Shown here piece after piece: positions 11,767-26,394 of a stretch of DNA of 64,000 bases. The notes beneath the pieces were generated by a model. That model did not search any database. It was not told where the DNA came from and saw only the letters and a list, made by a program, of their open reading frames with translations. The DNA comes from Apostichopus japonicus (lineage: Eukaryota; Echinodermata; Holothuroidea; Aspidochirotida; Stichopodidae): the NCBI RefSeq assembly GCF_037975245.1, contig NC_092567.1:849501-913500 (forward strand). Direction: 5' to 3'. Each line of letters opens with the position of its first letter. Position 1 is the first letter of the stretch. The position numbers and the translations under genes are program-made.

Positions 11767-12895
11767 TCTACTACTACTACTGCTACTACTGCTACTACTG
11801 CTACTACTGCTACTACTGCTACTACTGCTACTACTGCTACTACTGCTACTACTACTACTACTACAACTACTACTACTACTACTACAAATACTACTACTAC
11901 ATCTACTTCTACTACTAATGATACTAATAGCAGTAATAATAATCATCATAATCATAATAATCATTCTAATCATAATAATCATGATAATCATCATCATAAT
12001 CATAACCTAAATCATAATCATAATCATAATCAAAGTCATAATCATAATCATAATCGTAATCATAATCATAATCATATTCATAATTATGATTATTATCATC
12101 GCAGACGGGAGCTTACCATGCACTTGTGTCGCATGCTTGCTATTCCAAAACTTCCTGTGACAATGGCAAACTATGAAAAGAGAAAACACCCGTTTATACC
12201 ACATGGATTTTTAAATGTCATGACTATCTGAAAATTTTTAGACATGTATAATCGTAGTTGTTCGTTAAGCTTAAAACGAGATCATATGAAACGGTCTCAG
12301 GGTTACAGTATAAACTTTATCTGCTATTGGTACAAAATGTATCGAGGTATGTCATGGTAACAATGTTTTTAGATATTTAATGATGTTTTGACTACAAATT
12401 ATCAGTAAGCCATTGCAGGAGACGTTACAGTGCAAACCCAACTAGTTGATGCAGTAACTAACGTTTTGCATGTTTTTTTTTTCAACTTCTTTAAGGACAG
12501 ACCCTTTGGTTGGAAGGTTAAACGATTTCTCCCTCTCCTCCCTCTCTATCATGCCCAAAAGAATTAACCAGACGTTCCTTAGCTCTTCTGTGAATGAAGG
12601 TCGTGACTCCCAAATACAATGATGAACCACTAATTAATTAGAAAAACATGACATAATGCATAGATTGACTTACCACGCCACCCCAGATTCCCCAACCAAG
12701 ATATTCGACATTACAATAGTAAAGTGGTACCGCTAACAGAACAATGGCCCAGATTATTTCGAAAACCCCCATCACAATAATGGCACATCCAGTAATGACT
12801 CGTACTGTCGATCCCTTCAGTGCTGGATTATAATACTGCTGTTGATTCTGGCCCGATGGTGAATTTTGCTGAAATTGTGGTTGAGGTTGAGCCAT
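7202..12895 (-). CDS. MS4A/CD20-like four-transmembrane protein, gene A
   Basis: Five coding exons, all phase 0 with GT..AG borders: E1 12895-12674, E2 12170-12117, E3 9463-9359, E4 8872-8705, E5 7372-7202 (stop TGA). The product is 239 aa. Residues 1-30 are Gln/Pro-rich; TM1 31-56; TM2 about 70-91, with the GWGIWGGV end of E1 joined to FAIVTGSFGIASM of the 54 nt E2; TM3 about 93-117; TM4 about 144-173; then a Pro/Gln-rich tail with PPSY at 223-226. The WGG-to-FxxxTGSxGI step and KCMVIVYMIL are typical of MS4A proteins, which are plasma-membrane proteins with both ends in the cytosol. A Tyr run (five TAC codons) opens E4 in the second extracellular loop. The start is the first ATG of E1, kept in all four copies. 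Intron 3 (between E2 and E3) holds microsatellites and an L2-like fragment. The ligand and exact role are unknown. Confidence 0.82.
8185..8525. mobile_element. 341 bp element with CAGGGACGTAGCC inverted ends (intron 4 of gene A)
   Basis: It starts CAGGGACGTAGCCAA and ends GGCTACGTCCCTG, a terminal inverted repeat of about 14 bp, and has no coding capacity. Ends starting CAGGG would fit a hAT-type non-autonomous element, but I see no convincing 8 bp target duplication. The same 341 bp lies in the same intron of genes B, C and D, so insertion predates the alpha/beta split. Confidence 0.6.
9830..10740 (+). mobile_element. 5'-truncated L2/CR1-like LINE fragment (intron 3 of gene A)
   Basis: This is the C-terminal part of a reverse transcriptase in broken frames. 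9895-10085 includes IQEWMTCNKLKLNESKTEF. 10090-10260 includes LGIMFDANMTM and ALVISRLDYG. A frameshift then leads to 10267-10662 (RVQRLQNNAARLV, LHWLPIRERIQFK, AGPQSWNNLP, RSNLKTHLF, stop). It ends in a 3' tail, GCGCAATATAAATATTAATT, followed by TGTTA repeats, as expected for L2/CR1-type elements. It lies opposite in strand to gene A and is absent from the beta copies. The left border between 9748 and 9895 is uncertain. Confidence 0.8.
11104..11440. repeat. Block X, direct orientation (intron 3 of gene A)
   Basis: About 330 bp that reappears in inverted orientation in intron 4 of genes B (23199-23518) and D (56882-57194). It begins GAAGCAGAAGTGGATAAACG and runs into the (TAC) microsatellite at its right end. 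It also contains a poly-C tract (about 11213-11229) absent from the beta copies. It is either a small mobile repeat with a microsatellite tail or a rearranged genomic block. Confidence 0.65.
11424..12100. repeat. Compound microsatellite: (TAC/TGC)n then (AATCAT)n, beside exon 2 of gene A
   Basis: About 500 bp of ACT/TACTGC triplets, then about 160 bp of AATCAT/ATAATC hexamers. It ends 17 bp from the 5' splice site of the 54 nt exon (donor after 12117 on the minus strand). The long Leu/Thr/His-rich or Ser-rich reading frames across it are by-products of the triplet repeat. Confidence 0.9.
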
Positions 12896-14262
12896 CTCGG
12901 GTAAAGGTTTGTGCTCGGCGTATTTATTGGTAAAGTGTTTATCTATTAAATGTAATCATGACAACAGTTATATTACAGTATATCACCTTATATTATACCG
13001 TGTCACTTGCCTTTCAAATGTTAATATGAATTATTAAATGGGTTATTGTTTGCGCTGGGAAACATATAGTCATAATCCATGTGATGTACAATCAATGTTT
13101 GGATACTATAACACAGAACCTTTTTTTGGTATGAACTATTCAACTCTTCATAATCACTCGTTACAATGACAATTACTTTAACTCCAGTACTAATAGTTCA
13201 TATCAACTTCTATTTATCGATGATTCACGATTAGTCTTGGTGATGCATGAAATTCAAGGAAGCATGGATTATGCATATAACATTAAGGGTGGAAGCTTTA
13301 CAAGTGAGAGATCAGATGTCAATGCGAATATCTATACATGGAATTGTATGTTGTGACGCCATCTCTCAGAATACTACACAATTAGAATATACCTGCATTA
13401 AATAAATTATATTAGTAAAGACGCTCCTCCCTCCTAACATGGTCATGGTTTTATTCACGTTCAGAGTCTCTCATCAATTACAGCGACTGTACTTTACTAT
13501 GTGCGCCTATAGCTCTGTTATCGCAAAACAGGATCCATCCAACAACACAATATATATCAACTTTAACTGCGTTTTCTTGTCGGAGTGAGGAACTAAAATA
13601 AAATAATGTTACTTGCCAATGGAGAATAACGTCCACGAAATTTCATGTTCTTTTTCAACTCACAACGCTCTTAACTGTTCAAAGCGAATGCAATCGCTTT
13701 GTGCAAACGGCGTAGGACATATATTTTTGAAGCTTCACTACAAGTTTGTATGCTTTATTGTGCAATGTACAATACCCTATCAATAATGATCTCGTAAGCA
13801 GGCCTACACACAAACACACAGAACAACTCCAATGAAAACCTGTATGCTCACCAGTTATAGCAGCTCAATTAATAACTTACCATTATACTTTAAAACACAC
13901 GTAACTTATTAAAATCCTAGCATAGTTAAACGTAGATAGAAAGTAGAAAGCGACATGATAATTACCTATGTAGACAGGAAAAATAAACCTGGAGATTGAC
14001 AGAAATATCTCTCTGAGTACACTATACTGAGAACAAACCGTTATGTAGTACTTGATTTGCTAAATAATAACTATAGAACATTGAACGTCGAAACGCAATT
14101 GCAATGAACAAAGCCATTTTAGCCTTGACGTCAATAGCACAATGAATCCGTGCGTATGTTTGTATACTTTCATTTAAACTTCATTTAACCCGTGTTCATT
14201 CAAGCAAAGCCAATGTAGTTTATTAAGTGAAATACAAAAGTCGATATTCCACATTCTCTCCT
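12896..14262. other. 5' flank of gene A, possible untranslated first exon
   Basis: Sequence conserved with the same region of units II-IV. A possible untranslated exon ends at 13966 on the minus strand (CTACATAG followed by GTAATT). The equivalent donors are at 27368, 44071 and 61250. Its start and the matching acceptor before the ATG cannot be fixed. Nothing else is recognised. Confidence 0.3.
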
Positions 14263-14333
14263 GTAATGTCTAGTTATAGAACATTACTCAGTTTGCTTTA
14301 ATTTTACTGTTTGCTATCGTATGATAAAGGCGG

Positions 14334-14341
14334 TATATATA
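14334..14341 (-). promoter_or_regulatory. TATA-like motif upstream of gene A
   Basis: TATATATA in the conserved GCGGTATATATAACTTC block, 1439 bp upstream of the gene A ATG and about 370 bp upstream of the possible untranslated exon's donor. No LINE lies beside it, unlike the sites for genes B and D. The role is inferred. Confidence 0.25.
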
Positions 14342-14429
14342 ACTTCAAACAGGACATGTATTTATTTATTGAAGTACGGAATGGTAACAGAAAAGAAAAA
14401 CATGCACATAATTAAACGTACCCAGGTAG

Positions 14430-14437
14430 ACAATAAA
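14430..14437. other. Empty LINE insertion site (unit II)
   Basis: The sequence GTAGACAATAAAAAGAAAAGAAATCG corresponds exactly to the two flanks of the 4.4 kb LINE in units I and III, without the LINE. Unit IV has the same empty site at about 44535-44542. This fixes the LINE borders and shows that the insertion came after the alpha/beta split. Confidence 0.8.
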
Positions 14438-14759
14438 AAGAAAAGAAATCGTCGTTTCTATGTTTCGATCAAATATAATCATTCTTTTAACAGTGATCGA
14501 ATTATTGTGAAATATTCCTCATTTTGAAATTAAGGACCGGGTACCGGTATACAATATACATTTAACAACGAGACCGTTGACATCGGTTCGAATTGCAAGC
14601 ACATATTGTGATAGTATTTGACATTGACATGATACCTGTAAAGTTTCCATGTCACTTCAATGTTTCCCTTGGAGCTGAAGCAACACTCGATCTGCATTAA
14701 ATTTCACCTTCGATCTCTGTCATTTGGTTCGATGTGCCTGCGAGACACAAGGGTTAACT

Positions 14760-15690
14760 CCTATTCAACGATTGTCTCATATGTGGACCGTGATTTTAGA
14801 ATACCATTATTCGAGATAGGAATACACTAGAGAGCTTCACATAGCTTTTTTTTTTTGCACATAAAACAGCCTGCATCAATAAGCAACTGGACTTTTTTTT
14901 TGTCTTCAAAGTTTGATTACATTAAAAAAAAACGTTTTGACCTTTTTTTTCTAAAAAATCGTGAGAACAGTGAAAATTTCAATCAACTATAACTCTTTCC
15001 GATACAACCAGCTAAGACATACAATCAAATCAGGAGCCTCACGTAATTGAAACGGTATTTAGCACATATTATCAAGGCTAAATACTACGAAGAGGCGTTA
15101 CCCATGAATGTATATTTTGTATTTTTAAACAGCTGTACAGTATATGTGTTATGTTTCGGGGAAGCTCAAGGTTTGTCCGAGACATTTTCCCGAGTTATTC
15201 GAACTACTGTGGACCTAAGGTGAAAGGCAAATTAGAACATGGGAAGTTGTGGTGTTCCATCCAGGATTGTAATGACTCGATAAACACTCATTTTCGACAT
15301 GAGTCAGAAACCTATATTGGGGCTAAGTCCGTTTTACAGAAATGGAGGTTTCGATGACAGAACCTTAGAAACGTTCCTTTTGTTCCGCCTCCATATATTC
15401 TGGTGCAGAAGGCAAATGGACAATGTGTCATTATTAAGAAAACTCATCGTGGGACAAGTTTTATAACAGAAATGCCAATAAAACAAGTCTGTGTTCGAAT
15501 AATTGCACAGTGTAGGCATCTCGAGATATTGGAAAGTACCGTAGTGCTGCAGTATGGTTATGATATAATTTCAATTTCGCATTTAGCTTTTGTCTTAATT
15601 ATGCATGATTACACTTTGATTAAGGTTTACTCGTTCATTATGGCACTTATACCTCTTTTCAATAACGTTAGTCTACAGTAACCCCCCCCC
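14760..15690. other. Intergenic, no gene seen (unit II)
   Basis: AT-rich sequence with several T or A homopolymers, paralogous to 33245-34160 in unit III and missing from unit IV. Short open frames (for example 15403-15681) are not conserved between copies. I see no exon. Confidence 0.5.
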
Positions 15691-17040
15691 CCCACATAGG
15701 CGTACCGGGTTCATTTCAGTTTGGGGGGCAGAACTTTTTGTGCCCGAAAATTCCCGTGACACTATCTAAGCGGAGCGCCACCATCGGTTGGCGCGTAGCG
15801 TACAAGAAAATTTTTGGCAAACAATGCCTCTCAGATTGCCGGAAACGGCACTTCTGAGGCCTTGCAAGTTGCATCTAAACATTCTTTATTTTATAATCTC
15901 ACGTTTTAGAAATTTACACTTCCCCAAAAATTTGGTAAATTAGAAGAAGAAAAACAGGTAACATCACTTTGAAGGGGAAAAATGGGACAGTATATTTTTG
16001 AAGCTCCTATTTAGTTACCTTATTTATTATTTTAACACAGTACTCAGCTACCTCCAGGAAAACATACATTGTACAACGACACGTAGGCGGGATAATGTCG
16101 CTGTGTCGGGTGAGACTGCAATTTGTCTCACAAAAAAGTATAAAATATAACAAAGAATATGATAAACCTGCACTCCCCCCCCCACCATCCATGGAAAAGA
16201 AAATGTTTCTTATAAACACTCATGTTGGGGGTGTCCAGGTCAAGGGCGGCGGAAGCACTTTTAATCTGGGGGGGGGGCACCGACATCAAAGGGCACTTTG
16301 CAGAAATTCGATTGGACTGATGCAGCCTTATATTTAGTACCCTTTATAATTCTTATTGCATTATCATATTTGTGTATACACATCACTCCATCAACGCCCC
16401 CCCCCCCCCTAAAGGAAAATATGCATACTAGCACTGCAATATCCAATGCGCAAATTGGGAAACCAAGAACAAGTTTTCTTTTGAGACGAAAAGAGGTGAA
16501 ATCATGCTAGTTGCTAATGTTTTTTTTTTCTTGTTAATATCTTAACCAATTTTTTCCATTCGAAATAGCTTTGAGTTTGCCCCACAGAAATTCATTAAAA
16601 GTCAGGGGTTTAGCCAGGATTTGCAAAGTTGTATGCACGACTATCTGAGCGGAGCGCCACCATCGGTTGGCGCGGAGCGTACTATAAAATTTTTGGTTTT
16701 ACAAACCCTCAGATGGCCGGAAACGGCCCTCCCCGAGTGTTCATTCTGGTTCCCTGGCCTCTTGCTAACTTGAGGCACCTTAATTTTTATGTAGAAAAAA
16801 GGCACATTTTTAACCTGAGGCAAAGTGGGGGGCACGTGCCCCTGTGCCCCCCGGTTCCGCCACCCTTGGTCCAGGTAAACAATTGACTAGTTAGAAAAAA
16901 TGATCGTGCAAAAAGCGTGGTAGCCCAGATGAACTGCGCTTACGGTGGTGTTACACGGAAATATTCGGGCATCATAATGCTAAATAAAGAAAATCATAGA
17001 ATTGTCGGGCAAAAATTTGAAATAGATTCGGGCAAGCTAC

Positions 17041-17042
<2 letters not shown>
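15690..17042. repeat. Repeat cluster with paired GCGGAGCGCCACCATCGGTT segments (unit II only)
   Basis: An insertion without counterpart in the alpha units and deleted from unit IV. A segment of about 100 bp (GCGGAGCGCCACCATCGGTT, then a TGCCGGAAACGGC-type hairpin) occurs at 15767-15865 and again, diverged, at 16649-16745. G- and C-homopolymer runs lie between them (16169, 16269, 16397). It looks like nested fragments of a dispersed repeat. No product is recognised. Confidence 0.5.

Positions 17043-17098
<56 letters not shown>
17043..17098. repeat. (TA)n microsatellite
   Basis: About 56 bp of TA repeats with a single CA interruption, at the edge of the unit II-specific insertion. Sequence paralogous to the alpha units resumes right after it. 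Confidence 0.9.
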
Positions 17099-18881
17099 GC
17101 CATCTTATGCTAGATGTAAACAACTTTTACCAAGGCAATTTATCAATTATATTGTTAATGGAGATTTCTTGATGAACATTTTCCGAATATCGATAGAAAT
17201 GGACGGCTCCAGTCCATTGTTGGTTAGGTAAGTGATTTAAAGCGTCGGATCGATTAGTAATTGTTACTGCAGAGAGGTGCGAATGATACAAGGCGCAAAA
17301 AATACAGATACTATTATGCCAAAAGTGTTTTTGCAGTCGTTTCTGGATTCCGAGTTCAAAGATGCAATGTTGAAGTGTTCTCAAATATAGCGTAATGTAT
17401 TTTACCACTCAAAACAACAACACAAACTTTTCTTCAAAGGTGTACAAACAACATTTTTCATGGGGTATATCGTTTTCGACCGACGAGTTTTTTGACCGAC
17501 TACCGTTAGTCCGTGACTCCCCGATAACATTCTATTTTAATAATCAATTAAGTGATATATTCAACGTCATTTATTCACTTAATTATAAAAGTATTTTTAC
17601 ACAATTTCCCTACATATTAAGTCACATTAACACATGTATGACTACTGGGTCAACAATTTCGGGCTAATTCTGGCAGATTGTAACAAAAAAGTTTCTAGAC
17701 ACCATTTTCTCTCCACCTGGGATATATTATTAAGTCGTGACAAGTAATATACAGTCATTAATAGTCCAACACAATATCATGCGATTGAAAAGAGATATAA
17801 CTGCCATACTAAACTAGTAAATCTTGGTTAAAGTATAATAATAGGATAAAAACAAAACATCCACCAGTACAAAACTTAGAAACATAGTAAATGTACTGTA
17901 TGGGTTAAGAGGAAGATAGTATATTTACAAACACACATCAGTTATATGTAGCCGTGAATTGAGTAAAATGACTAGTAATCAATCATCACGATATTCAATG
18001 CACAGTATTTGGTAAGGCTATATCACATACCAATACAGTGCTGTATTGATTACTATAATGTTCTATCTTGCAACCGGGCATATCTTTGAATTTTCTACAT
18101 TCAACGTACGTAAAAAGGTGGTTTTTAATGATTTTTACTTTGTTAATTTAATGTTTCTGTCACTCCAGAGTAACACTTCAAAGAATGGTTAGATCTTTCT
18201 TTACAAACCAATGAATTAACAATAAGAGTTTTGTCTCAATTGAGGAGATAATCTAATCATTTCATTCGCACTTAAATGACCATTCATTCATCCATCAATG
18301 ACGCGTAAATATTGTAAAAGCAATCTTCTGCAATCAAGATATAGCGTGTTCTCAAAAGATAAATAAACATCGTACGTGTATTGTTTAAGATAATTTCAAT
18401 TCAGTTAGTATATGTAAGTTATATACAGATACACGATATGAGACTCAATACACACATCCAGCTGAAATGATTGCTGCGTGAAATCTTTCGAGCATAACAT
18501 TACTAGAGTATAGGATAACAATGGTTTTGTATTAGACAATGCAAGTACTCAAACTGGGGGTTTATTCATTTCGTCAGCAGAAATAAACTTCCACATAAGG
18601 TATTTTAACTTTTGTGTTTTTCTTTCTATACTATTATGGATGACGCTGCTTCTTTATTGTCGGATTTCAACTCCGTCGGGCATTGTTATTACGATGACTC
18701 ACGAATCATTTTGCCTATGGCAAGCCAAAAGATGATCAAGACTTGAGCAAAAACTTCAGTCGTAATATCTGCCATTTGAGACAGTTTGCCAATGAAAACT
18801 ATTCTATATTGTCACCCCATATCATGCTTCAAGGAACTCGTATCGGCAATATGAATAGTTCCAAACCTTTATATGATAAAA
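17099..18881. other. 3' flank region between genes A and B, no gene seen
   Basis: Paralogous to 34916-36694 in unit III. AT-rich, with no convincing exon, RNA gene or transposon end. Confidence 0.5.
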
Positions 18882-21800
18882 CCCTGGTAGAAATTCCAGT
18901 AGAACCCAGTTAAAAAATCAACTGGGTTCTACTAGGGCCTACTATGTTTAACTGGTGTTTAACTGTGTTTAACTTGGTTTTTAACTGTGTTTAACTGGTT
19001 TTTAACTGTGTTTAACTGGGTCTTACTGGGCTCCAACTGGGCTATGCTGAACATAAGCTAAGTTCAACTGGGTTTACACAATGTTCAACTGGGTTTGTTC
19101 AGGCCCAACTGAGTATGAACTATGTTTGAACTGATCCAGTTGGGTTTCAACTGGGTTTCACTGGTTTTTGCACTAGCCCAACTGGGTTTGAACTATGTTG
19201 ACTGGTGAACTTGCCCTGTTGGGGTTGAACTAGGTTTCAACTGGTTTTGCACTGGCCAACTGGGTTTGGACTATTGGCTGGTGAACTGACCCAGCTGGGG
19301 TTTAACTAGGGTTCACTGGTTTGCACAAGCCCAACTGGGTTTGAACTATGTGTACTGGTGAACTTGCCCTGTTGGGGTTGAACTAGGTTTCACACTGGCC
19401 TAACTGGGTTTGGACTATGTTGACTGCTTTTATTTTAGGCGTAATTATCAAGAATATTATAATGTAAGTTCGTAAGCAGTAACCGTATCGTAATATATTG
19501 AAAATGCTAAATTAGCCAACTTATGAGGGGTGTAAAATAAATCTTTGTCATATTTATCACAGTTATGATTAAACGATTACATTTTTGTACCGCAATGATT
19601 AAAAATATGAAATATTTACTATATAATAAATTTGAAAAAATTATGTTATACTTTGCTCGTCGATTTGAACAATTGGTAGGCAAAATGCCTTCCTAGTGCA
19701 TAATAGTATGATCCGACTAAATTTGAACTTTGACATTTGTCCCTTGCGTTAGCGCTAAATTTATAAATTCCGAATCCGCAAACCACATACGCCAACAGAA
19801 GCTTCGCAGAATAATCGCATTTGTAACAGATTTTGCCAACAATTTTAAATTATTACCGCGGCTAAGTTCCCTCCTTTGTGATCTTGCAGTATCTTTATAT
19901 TATTGACACATTCTTGTAACATTATAATTGATTGTAAACGTGCTCTTTATCATAAATATTTGAATTGAACAGAAACTTTATATAAAGTGACCTAGGACTA
20001 TAGTATAGGCTAGGCCTAACAAACCGGTTCCCTACTAGGTATACCACATGGTTCAATTACTAACGTTAGACATATCCTAACGCTATAGTTGCCTAGCTTA
20101 TAGGGAATTGAACAGAAACTTTATATAAAGTGACCTAGGCCTACTGTGGGACTATAGTATAGGCTAGGCCTAACAAACCGGTTCTCTACTAGGTATACCA
20201 CATGGTACAATTAGTACTAACGTTAGACATATCCTAACGTTATAGTTGCCTAGCTTATGTGGGCCTAACCTAGTTATACTCAAGTTAACACCTATATTTA
20301 GCCGCATGATTTTAGGAAAGTTATCGTCAACTAGCAAACATAATAGCAATTTTCAAAATTTCCGCAATTGCCTGGATTGTTGTTTCAAACATGAAGTGTC
20401 ATATTGGCATAATAACATACTTTGCAAAAGTCATTAGCCTAGTGAAGTGTACAGCATACACGTATATGCTACGAATGTGAGGATGCCCTACACTGAACAT
20501 ATGATTAAACTATCAATCTAATTTCAAATGAGGCTTCATTTGTACAGTGTAAGAAGGTCAGCTCTTACATAAAGTTTTGTTTTGTACCATAATTTTACTT
20601 GTTTATTAGTGTGCTCACTGTACAGAGGGCTATATATTGTACAGTATATTTGTATGTTGTCTTTGTGGCATCAAAAGGGTTGATTAACAACTCTCTCTTC
20701 TGGGTTGCTAGGCAACTATCTTGTTCTTCCTGGAAATTAGCCCTCACAGGAAATGGGGTCTGTGTGTATATATTTTAGAACAAAGGAGTTTTGTGAGGGT
20801 ATAGGGAGTTGGCAGTTGGCTATGAGTATCTGAGCAAGGCAGTTGTAAAAGAAGAGAAAGATAGTTTAATGGCTGGATAGTTTGTTTTAAACCTTAATCT
20901 ACATAGTTCAAGTTACTGTAGACCTTATTATTTTATGGAAGTTGTGATATTCAACTGACAGTCTGGGACACCATTTATTATAAAGGATACTATTTACTAT
21001 AAAGGATATTATTTTACAATAAAGGATATTCCAGGACACCATCACTTATAAAGGACATTATTTTACTACAAAGGATATTGACATTATTTTACTGAAAGGA
21101 TACCCTGGAACACTATTTCATATAAATTAAAGGATACTTTTTTGTTGGGATCGGACATTCATCATACCATTTATTGGGTTCAACTATACTGATGTCGTAG
21201 AATATCTGACGTCGTGGAAGATCTGAGGTCCTAGAATACTTGATGTCACCAGTAGGCCAACTCACCAGAACAGACTTTTAAATTAAGTGTATTTCGTTAT
21301 ATTTTGGGTGCGCACCTCACGACTGTAAGTTGTTTCATTTAATTCTTTGACTGGGCCCAGATCAGCTGTACATTGTTTGTTATTCATAATTATAATTTCC
21401 TTTGATACAATCCAGTTGAGTTCTCCATTTTTTTTATGTGTCTTGCTCTGTGTTAGGTCATCACACCAAACCCAGAGTTCTCTGATCAAGAACAAAAATT
21501 TATTTTCAGTGGCTAACACCCTTACATACAGTATAGATCTACTGTTAAAAAATGAAAACTTCTTATAGTTTGGTGTTATATAAGTGTAGATAACACCAGT
21601 TGAGAATCCCAATTCAAACTACTTAAAAATAAAAGCAGTAAAACATAGTTCACCCAGTTTAACCCAGCAAAACATAGTTGACCCAGTTGAACCCAGTAAA
21701 ACATAGTTGACCCAGTAAAACAGAGTTGAACCAGTTGGACCCAGTAAAACATAGTTGAACCAGTTGGACCCAGTAAAACATAGTTGAACCAGTTGGACCC

Positions 21801-21987
21801 AGTAAACATAGTTGAACCAGTTGGACCCAGTAAACATAGTTGAACCAGTTGGACCCAGTAAAACATAGTTGAACCAGTTGGGAACCCCAGTTCACCCATT
21901 TCAACCTAGTTCAAATTTGGGCCAATTTCCGTATAGAAAATTCCAGTTGAACCCAGTTCAAAAGTTCAACTGGAATTTCCACCAGGG
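18882..21987. mobile_element. 3.1 kb DNA transposon with inverted subterminal repeats (unit II), EnSpm/CACTA-like architecture
   Basis: It begins CCCTGGTAGAAATTCCAGT and ends in the reverse complement of CCCTGGTGGAAATTCCAGT. The left 550 bp is packed with AACTGGGTTT-type repeats. The right 390 bp has the inverse (AACCCAGT, GTTGAACCAGTTGGACCCAG, repeated about eight times). The alpha units have the uninterrupted site (36690-36705). The target duplication is short (AC or ACC at most). Inside are two imperfect copies of a 145 bp TAGGCCTA-rich block (19960-20105 and 20106-20258) and small TATAAAGGATATT repeats (20980-21075). No transposase is visible, so it is non-autonomous. The assignment rests on architecture alone. 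Confidence 0.75.
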
Positions 21988-22606
21988 ACCACGATAATTC
22001 TGCTCAAACTGTCAGTTCTTGCGCTTTAAGCGTCACAGTACTTCTTGTAAACAAACGTCCGAACTTAGCAGAGAATAATATAGTGGGATGTTAGTTATGA
22101 ACATGATCGTTGAATAAAGCGCATCATTCCAAATACTATTAATTAGCAAATCGCTCCAAACAGCCAATCACGTTTGAAGACAAGATATTTTCCAAGCAAG
22201 CAATGTATAAAGTGTTATAAAATATCTACTGTAAAAAAATAACATTTGATACCACGAACCAGCGAATGAAATTATGAAACGTTGATCTAACAAAGTTCCT
22301 CCTGTCCAACTAATTATGTTTTGTTTTACCATGATCATGAACAATCATTGCAAAGAATGAATCAAACCAGTTCAATTAGAATTATGAACCGTCTGTTTAT
22401 TTATATGTAAGTACATTATAACAACGATATACTTCTATTGTTCGAAATTGACAGTTGTTGAATGACATGGAACTTTGTTGCGCAACGTCGATGACAAATA
22501 CAAATGTTAGCAACCGGTAACCAAGACGGTAGACAGAATAAATGAATTAAATTCTATAACTGAAATTTCGCAGAGTATAAGCAAAAGGATGCCAAAATAT
22601 GTTGTC
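21988..22606. other. 3' flank of gene B
   Basis: AT-rich sequence after the 3.1 kb element, shared with unit III 36695-37304 and unit IV. It probably contains the end of the gene B 3' UTR. Nothing else is recognised. Confidence 0.4.
22396..22401 (-). terminator. Candidate polyadenylation signal of gene B
   Basis: AATAAA on the minus strand, 206 bp past the stop codon. It is conserved at 37084-37089 (gene C) and 49350-49355 (gene D), and removed from gene A by a deletion. Confidence 0.4.

Positions 22607-26394
<3,788 letters not shown>

Larger units (their letters stand above)
1..14262. repeat. Tandem unit I (alpha form)
   Basis: First complete copy of the array unit. It begins with the same sequence (GTAATGCCTATTTATAGAAC) that recurs, with one or two changes, at 14263, 27668, 44368 and 61550. 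Contents in order: LINE insertion (171-4596), TGACCT-rich modules, G-rich tandem repeat, and MS4A-like gene A on the minus strand. Compared with unit III it lacks about 676 bp at 5340 and about 1.75 kb at 7018. Otherwise the two match almost base for base over long stretches. The unit start chosen here is a convenience, not a proven duplication breakpoint. Confidence 0.85.

Noticed and set aside
12117..12170. Alternative smaller exon using the CACAG acceptor inside exon 2
   Set aside because: It would give 38 nt and an immediate in-frame stop (GAA GTT TTG GAA TAG). The upstream TTTCATAG acceptor gives 54 nt in phase and the expected TM2 sequence.
11368..12231. 287-residue Leu/Thr/His-rich reading frame, with Ser-rich and Met/Ile-rich frames on the other strand
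   Set aside because: Pure product of the TAC/AATCAT microsatellite; its end overlaps the antisense of MS4A exon 2. The same applies to 41468-42337.
13605..13740. Possible extra upstream exon of gene A
   Set aside because: The stretch is missing from the gene B flank and has no consistent open frame or splice pair.
14575..14600. GGTTCGAATTGC resembling a tRNA B box
   Set aside because: No matching A box or cloverleaf around it, and the paralogous alpha sequence reads TACATATGGC there.
21576..21904. Repetitive GSTMFYWVQLVQLC-type frames (also 48530-48858)
   Set aside because: Translation of the GTTGAACCAGTTGGACCCAG subterminal repeat of the 3.1 kb transposon.
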